Of a stretch of 64,000 bases of DNA, positions 9,613 through 18,063 are shown one piece after another. The DNA comes from Planctomycetota bacterium. Its GTDB lineage: Bacteria; Planctomycetota; Phycisphaerae; Phycisphaerales; Phycisphaeraceae. Made by a program: the position numbers and the translations under genes. The notes beneath the pieces were generated by a model. The model searched no databases. It had not been told where the DNA came from and saw only the letters and a list, made by a program, of their open reading frames with translations. Where the stretch lies: NCBI GenBank assembly GCA_024276075.1, contig JAJRXX010000038.1:40563-104562 (forward strand). Reading direction: 5' to 3'. Position 1 is the stretch's first letter; each line of letters begins with the position of its first letter.

Positions 9613-9829
9613 ATGCCAGACCCCATCCGCAAGCGTTGGACACGCCGCTACCTCCGTTGGATCGGCCAACAGCGGCTCGCAACCATGGGCTATGACCTCG
9701 ACGAGCTGTTATCGCAGTTGGCAAGAACACCCACCCACCTACAAACACCTATTGCCCGACGCGGTCAAGCTGTCGTATGGCTGGGCGTTTGAAACGATCA
9801 AACGAAAGCTGCTACGCAGTGGGCCGTGA
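9613..9829 (+). pseudogene. small ORF apparently interrupted by a frameshift
   Basis: In the frame of the ATG at 9613 the peptide reads IRKRWTRRYLRWIGQQ... up to GYDLDELL, then turns into low-quality Thr/Pro/Arg sequence and stops at 9792. In the next frame, starting around 9718, the reading is coherent: SWQEHPPTYKHLLPDAVK, then LSYGWAFETIKRKLLRSGP, with a stop at 9827-9829. Joining the two frames near 9712-9720 gives a sensible basic protein of about 72 residues. Possible causes are a one-base indel mutation, an assembly error, or a programmed frameshift. The family is not recognised. It lies between gatB and the ArsC-like gene on the same strand. Confidence 0.4.
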
Positions 9830-9881
9830 CCGAATACGATAGGCCACCGTATACCCTCCATTACAGAAAAGGCACGCGCCC

Positions 9882-10235
9882 ATGCTCAAGTTCTATGGCT
9901 ACGACAAGTGTTCCACCTGCCGCAAATCCAAGAAGCACCTCACGGCGAGCGGTGTCCCGTTCAAGGACATCGACATCACGACGTCGCCCCCGCCCAAAGC
10001 GGTCCTCAAAGCCATCCTCAAGGCCGGTCGGTATCAACTCCCAAACCTGTTCAACCGCTCCGGACAGATGTACCGTCAACTCAATATGAAGCAAAAGCTA
10101 AAGACCCTAAGCGAAGCCGATGCGATCGACCTGTTGGCCCGCCACGGGAAGCTCGTCAAGCGCCCTATCGTCACCGACGGCACCCGCCACACCGTCGGCT
10201 ACGATCCCGGTGTATTCGACGAATACTGGACGTAG
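9882..10235 (+). CDS. ArsC/Spx-family thioredoxin-fold protein
   Basis: 117-aa protein of the ArsC/Spx/YffB group. It begins MLKFYGYDKCSTCRKSKKHL, with a CxxC pair (C10 and C13) in the position of the active cysteine, and ends with the usual KRPIVTDGTRHTVGYDPGVFDEYW segment. Members are either glutaredoxin-dependent arsenate reductases or redox-responsive RNA-polymerase partners (Spx). The CxxC form is common in the Spx/YffB branch, and no arsenic-resistance genes lie nearby, so a general thiol-redox or regulatory role is as likely as arsenate reduction. AAAGG lies upstream of the ATG. Confidence 0.85.
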   Translation: MLKFYGYDKCSTCRKSKKHLTASGVPFKDIDITTSPPPKAVLKAILKAGRYQLPNLFNRSGQMYRQLNMKQKLKTLSEADAIDLLARHGKLVKRPIVTDGTRHTVGYDPGVFDEYWT

Positions 10236-10317
10236 CGAAGCCTGTATTCTCGGTTCCCAAAACCTTATACTCTTAGGTTGGATATTCAGACCTAAATCCA
10301 TTTCGAGGAATCAGCCC

Positions 10318-11493
10318 ATGTCACCCTCTCAATCCACTGGACCCTCATCCGACTCAAAGCCACGCAAGGGGTTCGACTTCCGTATATTCTGCATTAATAC
10401 GATGCTCGTATGCGGGTCGCTGTTGTTTACTTTCGTCGTGGCGGAAATCGTGCTGCGGGTGCTGGGCGTCGAGCCCAAGACGGCCACGGCATTAAACTCA
10501 TACTTCCAGTACGACCCTCAAACCGGTTGGACCGGTCGGCCCAACGCCGCCATGCGCTTCGCCACCACCGCCTTTTCCGGCTACACCTCGCACGGACCCG
10601 ACGGGTTCCGCGTCATCGCCAAACCCTACGAAACCGCGTCGAACGTGGTCTGGTGCATCGGTGATTCGGGCACCTGGGGTTGGGGCGTCAGCGACGGTGA
10701 AACATACGTCGATCGGCTCAATGAACTCGCTGATGAGCAGACCGTCTTCCGTAACCTCGGCGTCTGCGGTTTTTCCTCCGCGCAGCAGTACCTGCTGATC
10801 CGCTCGCTGGTCGAAAAACACCCCGACCAAATCCCCGACACGATCCTGCTGCTGTTCTGCGGGAACGACCTCCCTGAAAACGTCGATTGGCAAGACCAAT
10901 CCCCGCCACGCCCCTATTACACGATCAGCGACGACGGCACCGTCGAGATGAAAAACTACCCCACCGCCATGTCGAGCATGTCCATCCGCTCGTGGCTCAA
11001 GCGAAACTCGCTGGCCTACAACCACCTCAATTTTTATCTCATCTTCGCTAAACGTGTCCTGAAAAACCGACAAGTCACCGGCAACTTCAACGTCCCACCC
11101 GACAGCCCCGAATCGCAGTGGCAAGTGCTCGAGTACAGCTACACACAGATCCGCGACTACTGCCGTGACCAAGGGATTAAGTTCGTACCCGTCTTCCTGC
11201 CCGGCTCCATACTCAGATTCGGCAACACACTCACACCCGCCCTGAACGACTACGACGAACGTACACGTGCCCGGCTCCACCAAGTGACCGACAACCTGGG
11301 TCTGGACCTCTTCGACATCACCGAAGACGTCCGCGATTACTTCACCATCCAGCGAGACGAAAGTGAACGGCTCTCGTTTGTCCGCGACCCTCATTTCAAC
11401 GCCAAAGGCCATCGGCTGATCGGCGACGCCATCTGGTCGCGCGTGCGATCAACCCTAAACGCCGATCGTCCCATGAAAGCCATGGTGCCCTAA
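10318..11493 (+). CDS. membrane-anchored SGNH/GDSL-type hydrolase
   Basis: 391 aa. A single transmembrane helix (about 22-48) follows a short cytoplasmic tail, and the rest should be periplasmic. The SGNH hydrolase blocks are readable: block I GDS at 115-117 (CIGDSGTWGWG), block III as FCGNDLPEN, and block V as DPHFNAKGHRLIG giving Asp and His. Such proteins commonly deacylate or acylate surface glycans or lipids; the substrate is unknown. The reading frame is open further upstream, but ATG 10318 is preferred because GAGGA sits eight bases before it and the helix follows directly. The peptide transporter cluster begins 44 bp downstream on the same strand, so co-transcription is possible. Confidence 0.8.
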   Translation: MSPSQSTGPSSDSKPRKGFDFRIFCINTMLVCGSLLFTFVVAEIVLRVLGVEPKTATALNSYFQYDPQTGWTGRPNAAMRFATTAFSGYTSHGPDGFRVIAKPYETASNVVWCIGDSGTWGWGVSDGETYVDRLNELADEQTVFRNLGVCGFSSAQQYLLIRSLVEKHPDQIPDTILLLFCGNDLPENVDWQDQSPPRPYYTISDDGTVEMKNYPTAMSSMSIRSWLKRNSLAYNHLNFYLIFAKRVLKNRQVTGNFNVPPDSPESQWQVLEYSYTQIRDYCRDQGIKFVPVFLPGSILRFGNTLTPALNDYDERTRARLHQVTDNLGLDLFDITEDVRDYFTIQRDESERLSFVRDPHFNAKGHRLIGDAIWSRVRSTLNADRPMKAMVP

Positions 11494-11537
11494 AGCCACA
11501 CATAGCTGATCGGTACAACGGAATCGACGCTAATAAA

Positions 11538-12482
11538 ATGACCACCCGCGCCGACCCTGTGACCATCTCGCTGCGACCCGTCATGCGTCTGAGCTTCCGA
11601 GCGGGCACAAGCGGGCTGATCGTGCTACTAGTGGTCGGGGCCCTTTGCTTCATCACGCTGCCGTGGTCGCTGTCTCGATACGACCTGCAGCGCCTCGACG
11701 CCGACACTTCGCTAACAGCACCCAGCTTGGCCGAACCGATGGGAACCGACCTACTGGGGCGATCAGTCCTGTGGCGTTGCATGCTCGGTGGGGCGATCAG
11801 CCTCAGTATCGGGGTCTGTGCCGCGGTGATCTCGGTGGCGGTGGGCGTGCTCTGGGGCATGATCGCCGGCTACACGGGCGGACGCACCGATGCGATCATG
11901 ATGCGCGTGGTCGATGTGCTGTACGGCCTGCCTTATGTGTTGCTGGTCGTCTTGCTTGATATCGCGCTGCAACCCGTGATCGAATCAGCCGCGTATCGTC
12001 TGCTACCCGACAGCCTGGCGCCGGGCATCGCACAGGTGGCGACCCTACTGCTGGCAATCGGCGGCGTGAGTTGGCTGACCATGGCGCGCGTGATCCGTGG
12101 TCAGGTGCTGAGCCTGCGTAATCAGCCGTTCATCGAGGCGGCCAGGGCATACGGCGTGGGGCCGGGTCGTATCCTGAGGCGACACATCTTGCCGAATCTG
12201 GTCGGCCCGATCATCGTCTACGCCACGCTGACCGTACCCGCTGCCATCTTGCAAGAGTCGTTCCTGAGCTTTCTAGGGATAGGCGTACAGCCGCCGCTAC
12301 CGAGTTGGGGTAGTCTTGCTGCGGATGGGCTCGGTGAGCTGCACGCGCTTGGCCAAACGGGTATTGATGTACGCTGGTGGCTGCTGGCGTGGCCGTGTAT
12401 CCTGCTGGCGATGACACTACTAGCGTTAAACCTGCTGGGCGATGACCTGCGTGATCGTCTCGACCCGAGACACGCTCGCTAG
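11538..12482 (+). CDS. oligopeptide ABC transporter permease, OppC/DppC-like (first copy)
   Basis: 314-aa inner-membrane permease of the binding-protein-dependent transporter family. It shows the OppC-type entry MGTDLLGRSVLWRCMLGG, several hydrophobic helices, and the EAA cytoplasmic loop EAARAYGVGPGRILRRHILPN that contacts the ATPase. It is the first gene of a five-gene rightward cluster and is a second OppC-like subunit: the OppB and the other OppC lie after the binding-protein gene. It may pair with that OppB or with a partner elsewhere. The ATG at 11538 has only a weak upstream ribosome-binding sequence. Confidence 0.86.
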   Translation: MTTRADPVTISLRPVMRLSFRAGTSGLIVLLVVGALCFITLPWSLSRYDLQRLDADTSLTAPSLAEPMGTDLLGRSVLWRCMLGGAISLSIGVCAAVISVAVGVLWGMIAGYTGGRTDAIMMRVVDVLYGLPYVLLVVLLDIALQPVIESAAYRLLPDSLAPGIAQVATLLLAIGGVSWLTMARVIRGQVLSLRNQPFIEAARAYGVGPGRILRRHILPNLVGPIIVYATLTVPAAILQESFLSFLGIGVQPPLPSWGSLAADGLGELHALGQTGIDVRWWLLAWPCILLAMTLLALNLLGDDLRDRLDPRHAR

Positions 12483-12545
12483 CACCGCACCAGACCGTGG
12501 CATGGGCACGCACGCCTGTGGCCCAACGCCCTGGGATTACCGGAA

Positions 12546-14432
12546 ATGGAAAACCGCTTCGGATTTAAGGACCTGATCCTCACGCTCCTGCTGCTGGCGT
12601 TGATCGTCAGTGTTTGGCTTGGGATGCGCCAATTCGATCGTCAATGGGCGGTGGTCCAATCGATCAACCAAAAGCTCGACGCCCTGACCCGAGAATTGAC
12701 CGGCCTGCGGCGAGACCTCGCCACAAACGCTCCGCGCGCCAACGCACAAACTCACAACGCGGTGTCGCCAAGCCCCACGCCCTCGACCACCGCCGACCCA
12801 GCCCCGACGGCGATCGCCACCACGCAAACCGACGACGCCTTCGCCAGGATCATCGCCGCCAAAGCCCAGGCGGATTTTGCGGAGGGTGACTGGCTCGTTG
12901 ACGCGTTCGGCGGCGGTGTCGCCAACATCACACCACTGCTCTCGGGCGACCTCTACGCCAGCATTATCCAAAACCACGTCTTGGACACGCTCGCCACGCG
13001 TGACCCCGACACACTCCAATGGAAGGGCCTGCTCGCCACCGGCTGGCAGATCAGCGAGGACGGGCTGGCCATCACATTTCAGTTGCGAGACAACGCCACG
13101 TTTTCCGACGGCTACCCGCTCGATGCCGACGACGTCGTTTATACCTTTAATATGATTATGGACGAGCGCATCGCAGCACCTCGCCACCGCGCTTACCTCA
13201 GAACCATCAAGAGCGTCGAGAAGACCGGCCCCTATGAGGTCGTGTTCCGCTACCGAGAACCGTATTTCGAAGCGTTTGAGCTAGCCGCGAGTTTCACCGT
13301 GCTGCCCGAGCACTTCTATTCAAAATTCAAGCCCGAGCAGTTCAATCAATCCGTGGGCCTGCTGCTGGGGTCGGGGCCGTACCGCTTGGAAGACCCCACC
13401 GGCTGGAAGCCCGGCAAGCTCATCCAACTCGTGCGCAACGACCGCTACTGGGGCGTGTACCCCGCTTTCGATAAGCTGATCTATAAAGAAATCACCAACG
13501 ACGTCGCCCGCCAAACCGCGTTCCGCAACGGTGACGTCGACATCTTCTCCGCCCAGCCCCAGCAGTACAGGGACATGCGTCGCGACGACGACCTGACAGC
13601 CCGCACCCAATCGTTTGAATACCTCTCGCCCTTGGGTGGCTACCGATACATCGCTTGGAATCAACGGCAGAATGATCAGCCCACACCGTTCGCAGATCAG
13701 CGCGTCCGCCGGGCCATGACCATGCTCACCGATCGGCCACAGCTTGTTCTGGAAATCATGCTCGGCTACGCCGTCACCACCACAGGCCCGTTCAACCCCA
13801 TGAGCACGCAGAGCAACCCCGCTGTACAGCCCTGGCCGTACGACGTCTCGCGCGCAAAGCAGTTGCTCGCCGAAGCCGGGTTCGAGGACCGCGACGGCGA
13901 CGGGGTACTCGAATCACCCGACGGCAGCCCGTTCGAATTTAAACTCACCTACCCGTCGGGCAGTGTCAATTACGAGTCCATGGTCTTCCTGCTCAAAGAC
14001 GCCTACGCCAGGGCCGGCATCATCCTCGTGCCCGATCCGCTCGAATGGTCCGTCTTCACCGATCGGCTCAAGAACAAAAACTTTCAGGCTGTCACCCTCG
14101 GCTGGACCAGCGGCATCGAGACCGACATCTTCCAGATGTTCCACTCCAGCCAAATCGTTGAGGGCGGCGACAACTTCATCTCATACAAGAGCGACGAACT
14201 CGACCGCCTGATCGACGAGGCACGCCACACCACCGACGAGGCCAAGCGCATGCCCTTGTGGCACCGCGCACATGAAATCATCCACGAAGATCAGCCTTAC
14301 ACATTTTTATTCTTTAGCAAGAGCCTGCGCTTCATCGACGATCGCATCCGCAACGTGCAAAAAGTTAAGCTAGGCCTAAGCCCCAATCACGAGTGGTGGG
14401 TGCCCGCGTCACAACAACGCTGGACACAGTAA
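12546..14432 (+). CDS. family 5 peptide-binding protein with N-terminal membrane anchor
   Basis: Solute-binding protein of the DppA/OppA class (SBP family 5), 628 aa. Instead of a cleaved lipoprotein signal it has an uncleaved-looking helix at about 8-30 (DLILTLLLLALIVSVWLGM), a short stretch predicted to be helical (about 35-60), and a Thr/Pro/Ala-rich linker to about 105. The ligand-binding body follows, with TFQLRDNATFSDGYPLDADDVVYTF-type sequence near residues 178-202 and the C-terminal lobe containing an EDRDGDGV insert. It captures peptides or similar oligomers in the periplasm for the adjacent permeases. A direct membrane anchor in place of a lipid anchor is unusual. Confidence 0.88.
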   Translation: MENRFGFKDLILTLLLLALIVSVWLGMRQFDRQWAVVQSINQKLDALTRELTGLRRDLATNAPRANAQTHNAVSPSPTPSTTADPAPTAIATTQTDDAFARIIAAKAQADFAEGDWLVDAFGGGVANITPLLSGDLYASIIQNHVLDTLATRDPDTLQWKGLLATGWQISEDGLAITFQLRDNATFSDGYPLDADDVVYTFNMIMDERIAAPRHRAYLRTIKSVEKTGPYEVVFRYREPYFEAFELAASFTVLPEHFYSKFKPEQFNQSVGLLLGSGPYRLEDPTGWKPGKLIQLVRNDRYWGVYPAFDKLIYKEITNDVARQTAFRNGDVDIFSAQPQQYRDMRRDDDLTARTQSFEYLSPLGGYRYIAWNQRQNDQPTPFADQRVRRAMTMLTDRPQLVLEIMLGYAVTTTGPFNPMSTQSNPAVQPWPYDVSRAKQLLAEAGFEDRDGDGVLESPDGSPFEFKLTYPSGSVNYESMVFLLKDAYARAGIILVPDPLEWSVFTDRLKNKNFQAVTLGWTSGIETDIFQMFHSSQIVEGGDNFISYKSDELDRLIDEARHTTDEAKRMPLWHRAHEIIHEDQPYTFLFFSKSLRFIDDRIRNVQKVKLGLSPNHEWWVPASQQRWTQ

Positions 14433-14528
14433 CCCGATAATCAATATTTCGGCACTTCGGCCCAACCGATTGCCCGTAACCCGTACACGCCGACGATCCA
14501 CTTGATCTAATCCAGCCAAACACCCGCA

Positions 14529-15623
14529 ATGCCGAACTACATCGCCAGAAGACTGCTGCTGATGATCCCCACGCTGGTCGGCATCACCCTGGTCGTCTTC
14601 TCGGTCATGGCGCTGTCACCCGGGGGCATCGGAACCTCACTGCTTAACGAAGGCTCGATGCGCGCCGAGGAACGTCAGGCACTACGCAGCTATTACGAAA
14701 AACGCTACGGCCTCAACAAACCCTGGTACATCCAGTACGCCAAGTGGCTCAACCAGGTCTCTCCCGTCGGCCTCGAGACCCATGACGACGGCACGCTGGG
14801 CTCGCTGACGATCAAGAAACCCAACTTGGGCGAGAGCTTCATCCGCAACCGGCCCGTGCTCGACATCGTCCTCGAAGCGCTGCCCATTACACTGCTGCTG
14901 AATTTTATTTCCATACCCATCATCTACGCCATCGCCATCACCGCCGGCATCCACGCCGCCAAGCACCGCGGCAAGCTATTCGACATCAGCAGCGGCACGG
15001 TCTTTATCGCCCTGTGGTCGCTGCCCACCATGTGGGTCGGCGTCATGCTCATCGGATTCCTAGCCAACAAGGACTTCATACAGCTATTTCCCACCGGCTC
15101 CGTGCACGACACCGTTGCCGGCAACATGACGTTCCTGCCCGATTGGCCCGCAGCCGAAGCGGCGACCCAGACCTCCCTCTGGGAACGGCGAGGCTGGTTG
15201 ATCGACACCTGTTGGCACCTGATCCTCCCCATCATCTGTCTCTCGTATGGCGGGTTCGCGTTCCTGTCGAAGCTCATGCGTGCCGCCATGCTCGAAAACC
15301 TCACCGCCGACTTTGTCCGCACCGCCAGGGCCAAGGGCGTCTCCGAGCACGTCGTCCTCTACCGTCATGTCCTACGCAACAGCATCCTCCCATTGATCAC
15401 CGTCGCCGCGGGCATCCTGCCATCCCTGCTGGGCGGGTCGCTGATTGTCGAATCAATCTTCAGCATCAACGGCATGGGCAAGCTCATGATCGACGCCATC
15501 TTCATGCGCGACCGTGAGCTGGTCTTGTCGGTGACGTTTGTGATTAGCCTCGTGAGCCTGTTGAGCCTGTTGCTGGCCGACATCAGCTACGCCATCGCCG
15601 ACCCGAGGGTGAGCTATGACTAA
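14529..15623 (+). CDS. oligopeptide ABC transporter permease, OppB/DppB-like
   Basis: 364-aa inner-membrane permease. The start MPNYIARRLLLMIPTLVGIT is the typical OppB/DppB N terminus, and the EAA loop reads DFVRTARAKGVSEHVVLYRH. It is somewhat longer than the usual 305-340 aa because of a soluble insertion (about 50-110: RYGLNKPWYIQYAKWLNQ and onward) and another near 190-220, both predicted to face the periplasm. It forms the heterodimeric channel with the OppC subunit whose gene overlaps its 3' end by 8 bp, which implies translational coupling. Confidence 0.92.
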   Translation: MPNYIARRLLLMIPTLVGITLVVFSVMALSPGGIGTSLLNEGSMRAEERQALRSYYEKRYGLNKPWYIQYAKWLNQVSPVGLETHDDGTLGSLTIKKPNLGESFIRNRPVLDIVLEALPITLLLNFISIPIIYAIAITAGIHAAKHRGKLFDISSGTVFIALWSLPTMWVGVMLIGFLANKDFIQLFPTGSVHDTVAGNMTFLPDWPAAEAATQTSLWERRGWLIDTCWHLILPIICLSYGGFAFLSKLMRAAMLENLTADFVRTARAKGVSEHVVLYRHVLRNSILPLITVAAGILPSLLGGSLIVESIFSINGMGKLMIDAIFMRDRELVLSVTFVISLVSLLSLLLADISYAIADPRVSYD

Positions 15624-16833
15624 CGCCACCACCACCGCACCGCAGACCCCGTCCCCGGCACCGCCCGCCGCCGAGTCGCGCAATTGGCTCGTGCGCACAG
15701 CAGCCGATACCGTTAGCCGATTGGGCGCCAAGATTGGGTTAACGTGTATCGCCCTGATCGTCTTTTGTGCCGTCTTCGCGCCGCTGCTGGCTAGCTCGCA
15801 CCCGTTGCTCATTAAACTCGACAACCAATGGTCGAGCCCCATGCTCAAGCACCTGACCCCCACCGATGTCATACTCCTGGTCGCTTTTGTCACCGCTGTG
15901 ATCACCGCGACGCTTCGGCGTGTCAACCCGACCCGTCGGGCTTGGGTGTTTTTCGCTGTGACGCTGATCGCCGTCCCGTTGGCCGTCGTTTTTGTCAATC
16001 CACCCAGGGCTATCGTGTACGAGCAATACCGCGAAGCCCAAGCCGCCGACCGTGTCGAGTTCGTCCTCAGAGCCCCGATCCCCTACTCACCCATTGATCG
16101 GCTGCGCGACCAGTTTGACCCGGATCAACCCCACCCTCGTCCGCCGTCGGCACAGCACCCCCTGGGCACCGAGCGCAACGGCTCGGACATCCTCAGCCGC
16201 ATGATCCACGCATCACGCATCGCGCTGGCGGTCGGATTCATCGCAGAGGGCCTGGCGCTGGTCATCGGCGTCACCATAGGCGGACTCATGGGATACTTCG
16301 CCGGGCCGGTCGATCTGTTCGGCATGCGCCTCGTCGAGATATTTAGATCCATCCCGCAAATTTATCTCCTGCTCACGTTCGTTGCCTTCTTCGGTCGCAA
16401 CCTATACCTGATCATGGTGATCATCGGCCTGACCAGTTGGGTTGGCTACGCGTTGTTTACCCGTGCCGAGTTTCTCAGGCTGCGCAAGCAAGACTTTGTC
16501 CAAGCCGCCATCGCCTGTGGGCTGCCGCTGCGATCGATCCTGTTTCGCCACATGCTGCCCAACGGCATGGCGCCCATTCTCGTCAACATCAGCTTCGGCA
16601 TCGCCTCTGCCATACTCGCCGAGAGCGTCCTGAGCTTCCTGGGCCTGGGTGTCATCGACGAGCCGAGTTGGGGCGAGATGTTAAACCAAGCGGTCAGCGC
16701 GGGCGGCGGGTTTTACTGGTGGCTGGCGACGTTCCGGGGCTTGGCGATCTTCCTGACGGTATTCTCATACAACATGGTCGGCGAAGCCGTGCGCGACGCC
16801 ATCGACCCGCACCTGCAACGAACGCCTACTTAA
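15616..16833 (+). CDS. oligopeptide ABC transporter permease, OppC/DppC-like (second copy)
   Basis: 405 aa, about 100 residues longer than a standard OppC. The N-terminal part is Thr/Pro-rich and then carries three hydrophobic helices with a long periplasmic stretch between about 130 and 180. The conserved entry HPLGTERNGSDILSRMIHASR and the EAA loop (QAAIACGLPLRSILFRHMLPN) place the catalytic core in the C-terminal half. The gene starts inside the end of oppB and is followed after 30 bp by the ATPase gene. It is the natural partner of the upstream OppB. Confidence 0.92.
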   Translation: MTNATTTAPQTPSPAPPAAESRNWLVRTAADTVSRLGAKIGLTCIALIVFCAVFAPLLASSHPLLIKLDNQWSSPMLKHLTPTDVILLVAFVTAVITATLRRVNPTRRAWVFFAVTLIAVPLAVVFVNPPRAIVYEQYREAQAADRVEFVLRAPIPYSPIDRLRDQFDPDQPHPRPPSAQHPLGTERNGSDILSRMIHASRIALAVGFIAEGLALVIGVTIGGLMGYFAGPVDLFGMRLVEIFRSIPQIYLLLTFVAFFGRNLYLIMVIIGLTSWVGYALFTRAEFLRLRKQDFVQAAIACGLPLRSILFRHMLPNGMAPILVNISFGIASAILAESVLSFLGLGVIDEPSWGEMLNQAVSAGGGFYWWLATFRGLAIFLTVFSYNMVGEAVRDAIDPHLQRTPT

Positions 16834-16863
16834 ATACACCCTCGTCAACCACCAGAGCAAACC

Positions 16864-17931
16864 GTGACCGACAAACCGCTACTGAAGATCGAAGACTTAG
16901 CTGTTAGCTTCCCCACGTCGGGTAGCCTCGACCACCGTGTGCGCGCGGTCAACGGCCTAAACCTGTCGATCTACCCGCGCCAAACCTTGGCCATCGTCGG
17001 CGAATCGGGCTGCGGCAAATCGGTCTCAGCACTGTCAACGCTCCAACTGATCCCCACGCCGCCGGGCCGATACGATCAAGGCCGCATCTGGTGGGACGCC
17101 GACGGTCAGCCTTGCGACTTGCTGAGCCTGTCAGAAAAGGAAATCCGCCGGGTCCGGGGCAATCAGATCGCCATGATCTTCCAGGAGCCCATGACCAGCC
17201 TCAACCCCGTCTACACCATCGGCGAGCAAATACTCGAAGCCATCCTCATCCACCAAAAAACACGCCGCGCCCAGGCCAGGCAAATTGCCACGCAAGCACT
17301 CACCGACGTCGGTATCGCCGATCCACACGCTCGGCTCGACGAGTACCCTCACCAGCTATCGGGCGGTATGCGTCAGCGCGTCATGATCGCCATGGCGCTG
17401 GCGTGTCAGCCCAGGCTCCTGCTAGCCGACGAGCCCACCACCGCGCTCGATGTCACCATCCAGGCACAAATTTTAGAACTGCTGCGCAAGCTCCAACGCG
17501 AACGCGGCATGTCGGTCCTGCTGATCACGCACGACCTGGGCGTCGTCGCTGAAAACGCCGACACCGTTGCCGTCATGTACGCCGGCAGGATCGTCGAATA
17601 CGGGTCCGTGCACGACATTTTCAGTCAACCGCTGCACCCTTACACCCGGGGCTTGCTCGCGTCCATGCCCGTATTGGGTAAACGGCACGAGCGCCTAACG
17701 ACCATCCCCGGCAGCGTGCCCAACCCCGCTGACTTCCCCTCCGGGTGCCCCTTCCACCCCCGCTGCGTTGATATGAAAGACGACCCAAAATGCACCGCAG
17801 ACGATCCGCCGCTACGCGAGATACACGAAAAACACTGGGCCGCGTGCTGGCACACACCTGGTCACAACCAAGCCCAGACGACCACGCCCGACCTGTCCTA
17901 CCGCCGACCGGAAGCCGCGCCGGTTGTCTAG
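16864..17931 (+). CDS. oligopeptide ABC transporter ATPase, OppD/DppD-like
   Basis: 355-aa ATP-binding subunit that drives the peptide transporter. Walker A is GESGCGKS (about residues 41-48), followed by the Q-loop [12 protein letters not shown], the signature LSGGMRQRV, Walker [13 protein letters not shown], and the switch His in LITHDLG. The C terminus has the oligopeptide-type extension with C-P-F-H-P-R-C cysteines typical of OppD/DppD. The start is GTG (16864). A second ATPase (OppF) normally completes the system but is not found here: the cluster ends at a repeat element that starts in the stop codon region. Confidence 0.93.
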   Translation: MTDKPLLKIEDLAVSFPTSGSLDHRVRAVNGLNLSIYPRQTLAIVGESGCGKSVSALSTLQLIPTPPGRYDQGRIWWDADGQPCDLLSLSEKEIRRVRGNQIAMIFQEPMTSLNPVYTIGEQILEAILIHQKTRRAQARQIATQALTDVGIADPHARLDEYPHQLSGGMRQRVMIAMALACQPRLLLADEPTTALDVTIQAQILELLRKLQRERGMSVLLITHDLGVVAENADTVAVMYAGRIVEYGSVHDIFSQPLHPYTRGLLASMPVLGKRHERLTTIPGSVPNPADFPSGCPFHPRCVDMKDDPKCTADDPPLREIHEKHWAACWHTPGHNQAQTTTPDLSYRRPEAAPVV

Positions 17932-18063
17932 AACCGGTTTCATAACTCCCCTCCCTGTCAGGGAGGGGGTAGGGGGAGGGTCGTGTGTCCATGATTTACG
18001 GGGCTTTCACCCCTCACCCAACCTCTCCCCTCAAGGGGAGAGGTGTTTTAAAACAGTTTCTAG
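17928..18063. repeat. dispersed palindromic repeat, family 1, copy 1
   Basis: About 135 bp filling the space between the stops of two convergent genes. Its ends are imperfect inverted repeats (left CTAGAACCGGTTTC, right arm read in reverse CTAGAAACTGTTTT). Inside are two G/C hairpins: CCCTCCCTG-TCAGGGAGGG near 17949-17968, and CCTCTCCCCT-CAAGGGGAGAGG near 18022-18043. A near-identical copy is at 50242-50375 and a half copy at 59401-59455. The element overlaps the final codons of both flanking genes, so it may serve as a two-way transcription end or as a REP/MITE-type mobile sequence. Confidence 0.85.

Noticed and set aside
9882..10235. Arsenic-resistance operon
   Set aside because: Only the ArsC/Spx-like gene is present; no arsR, arsB or acr3 lies nearby and the CxxC fits Spx/YffB as well.
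17932..18059. CRISPR-like array in the repeat region
   Set aside because: There is one copy only at this site, without regular repeats and spacers, and no cas genes in the window.
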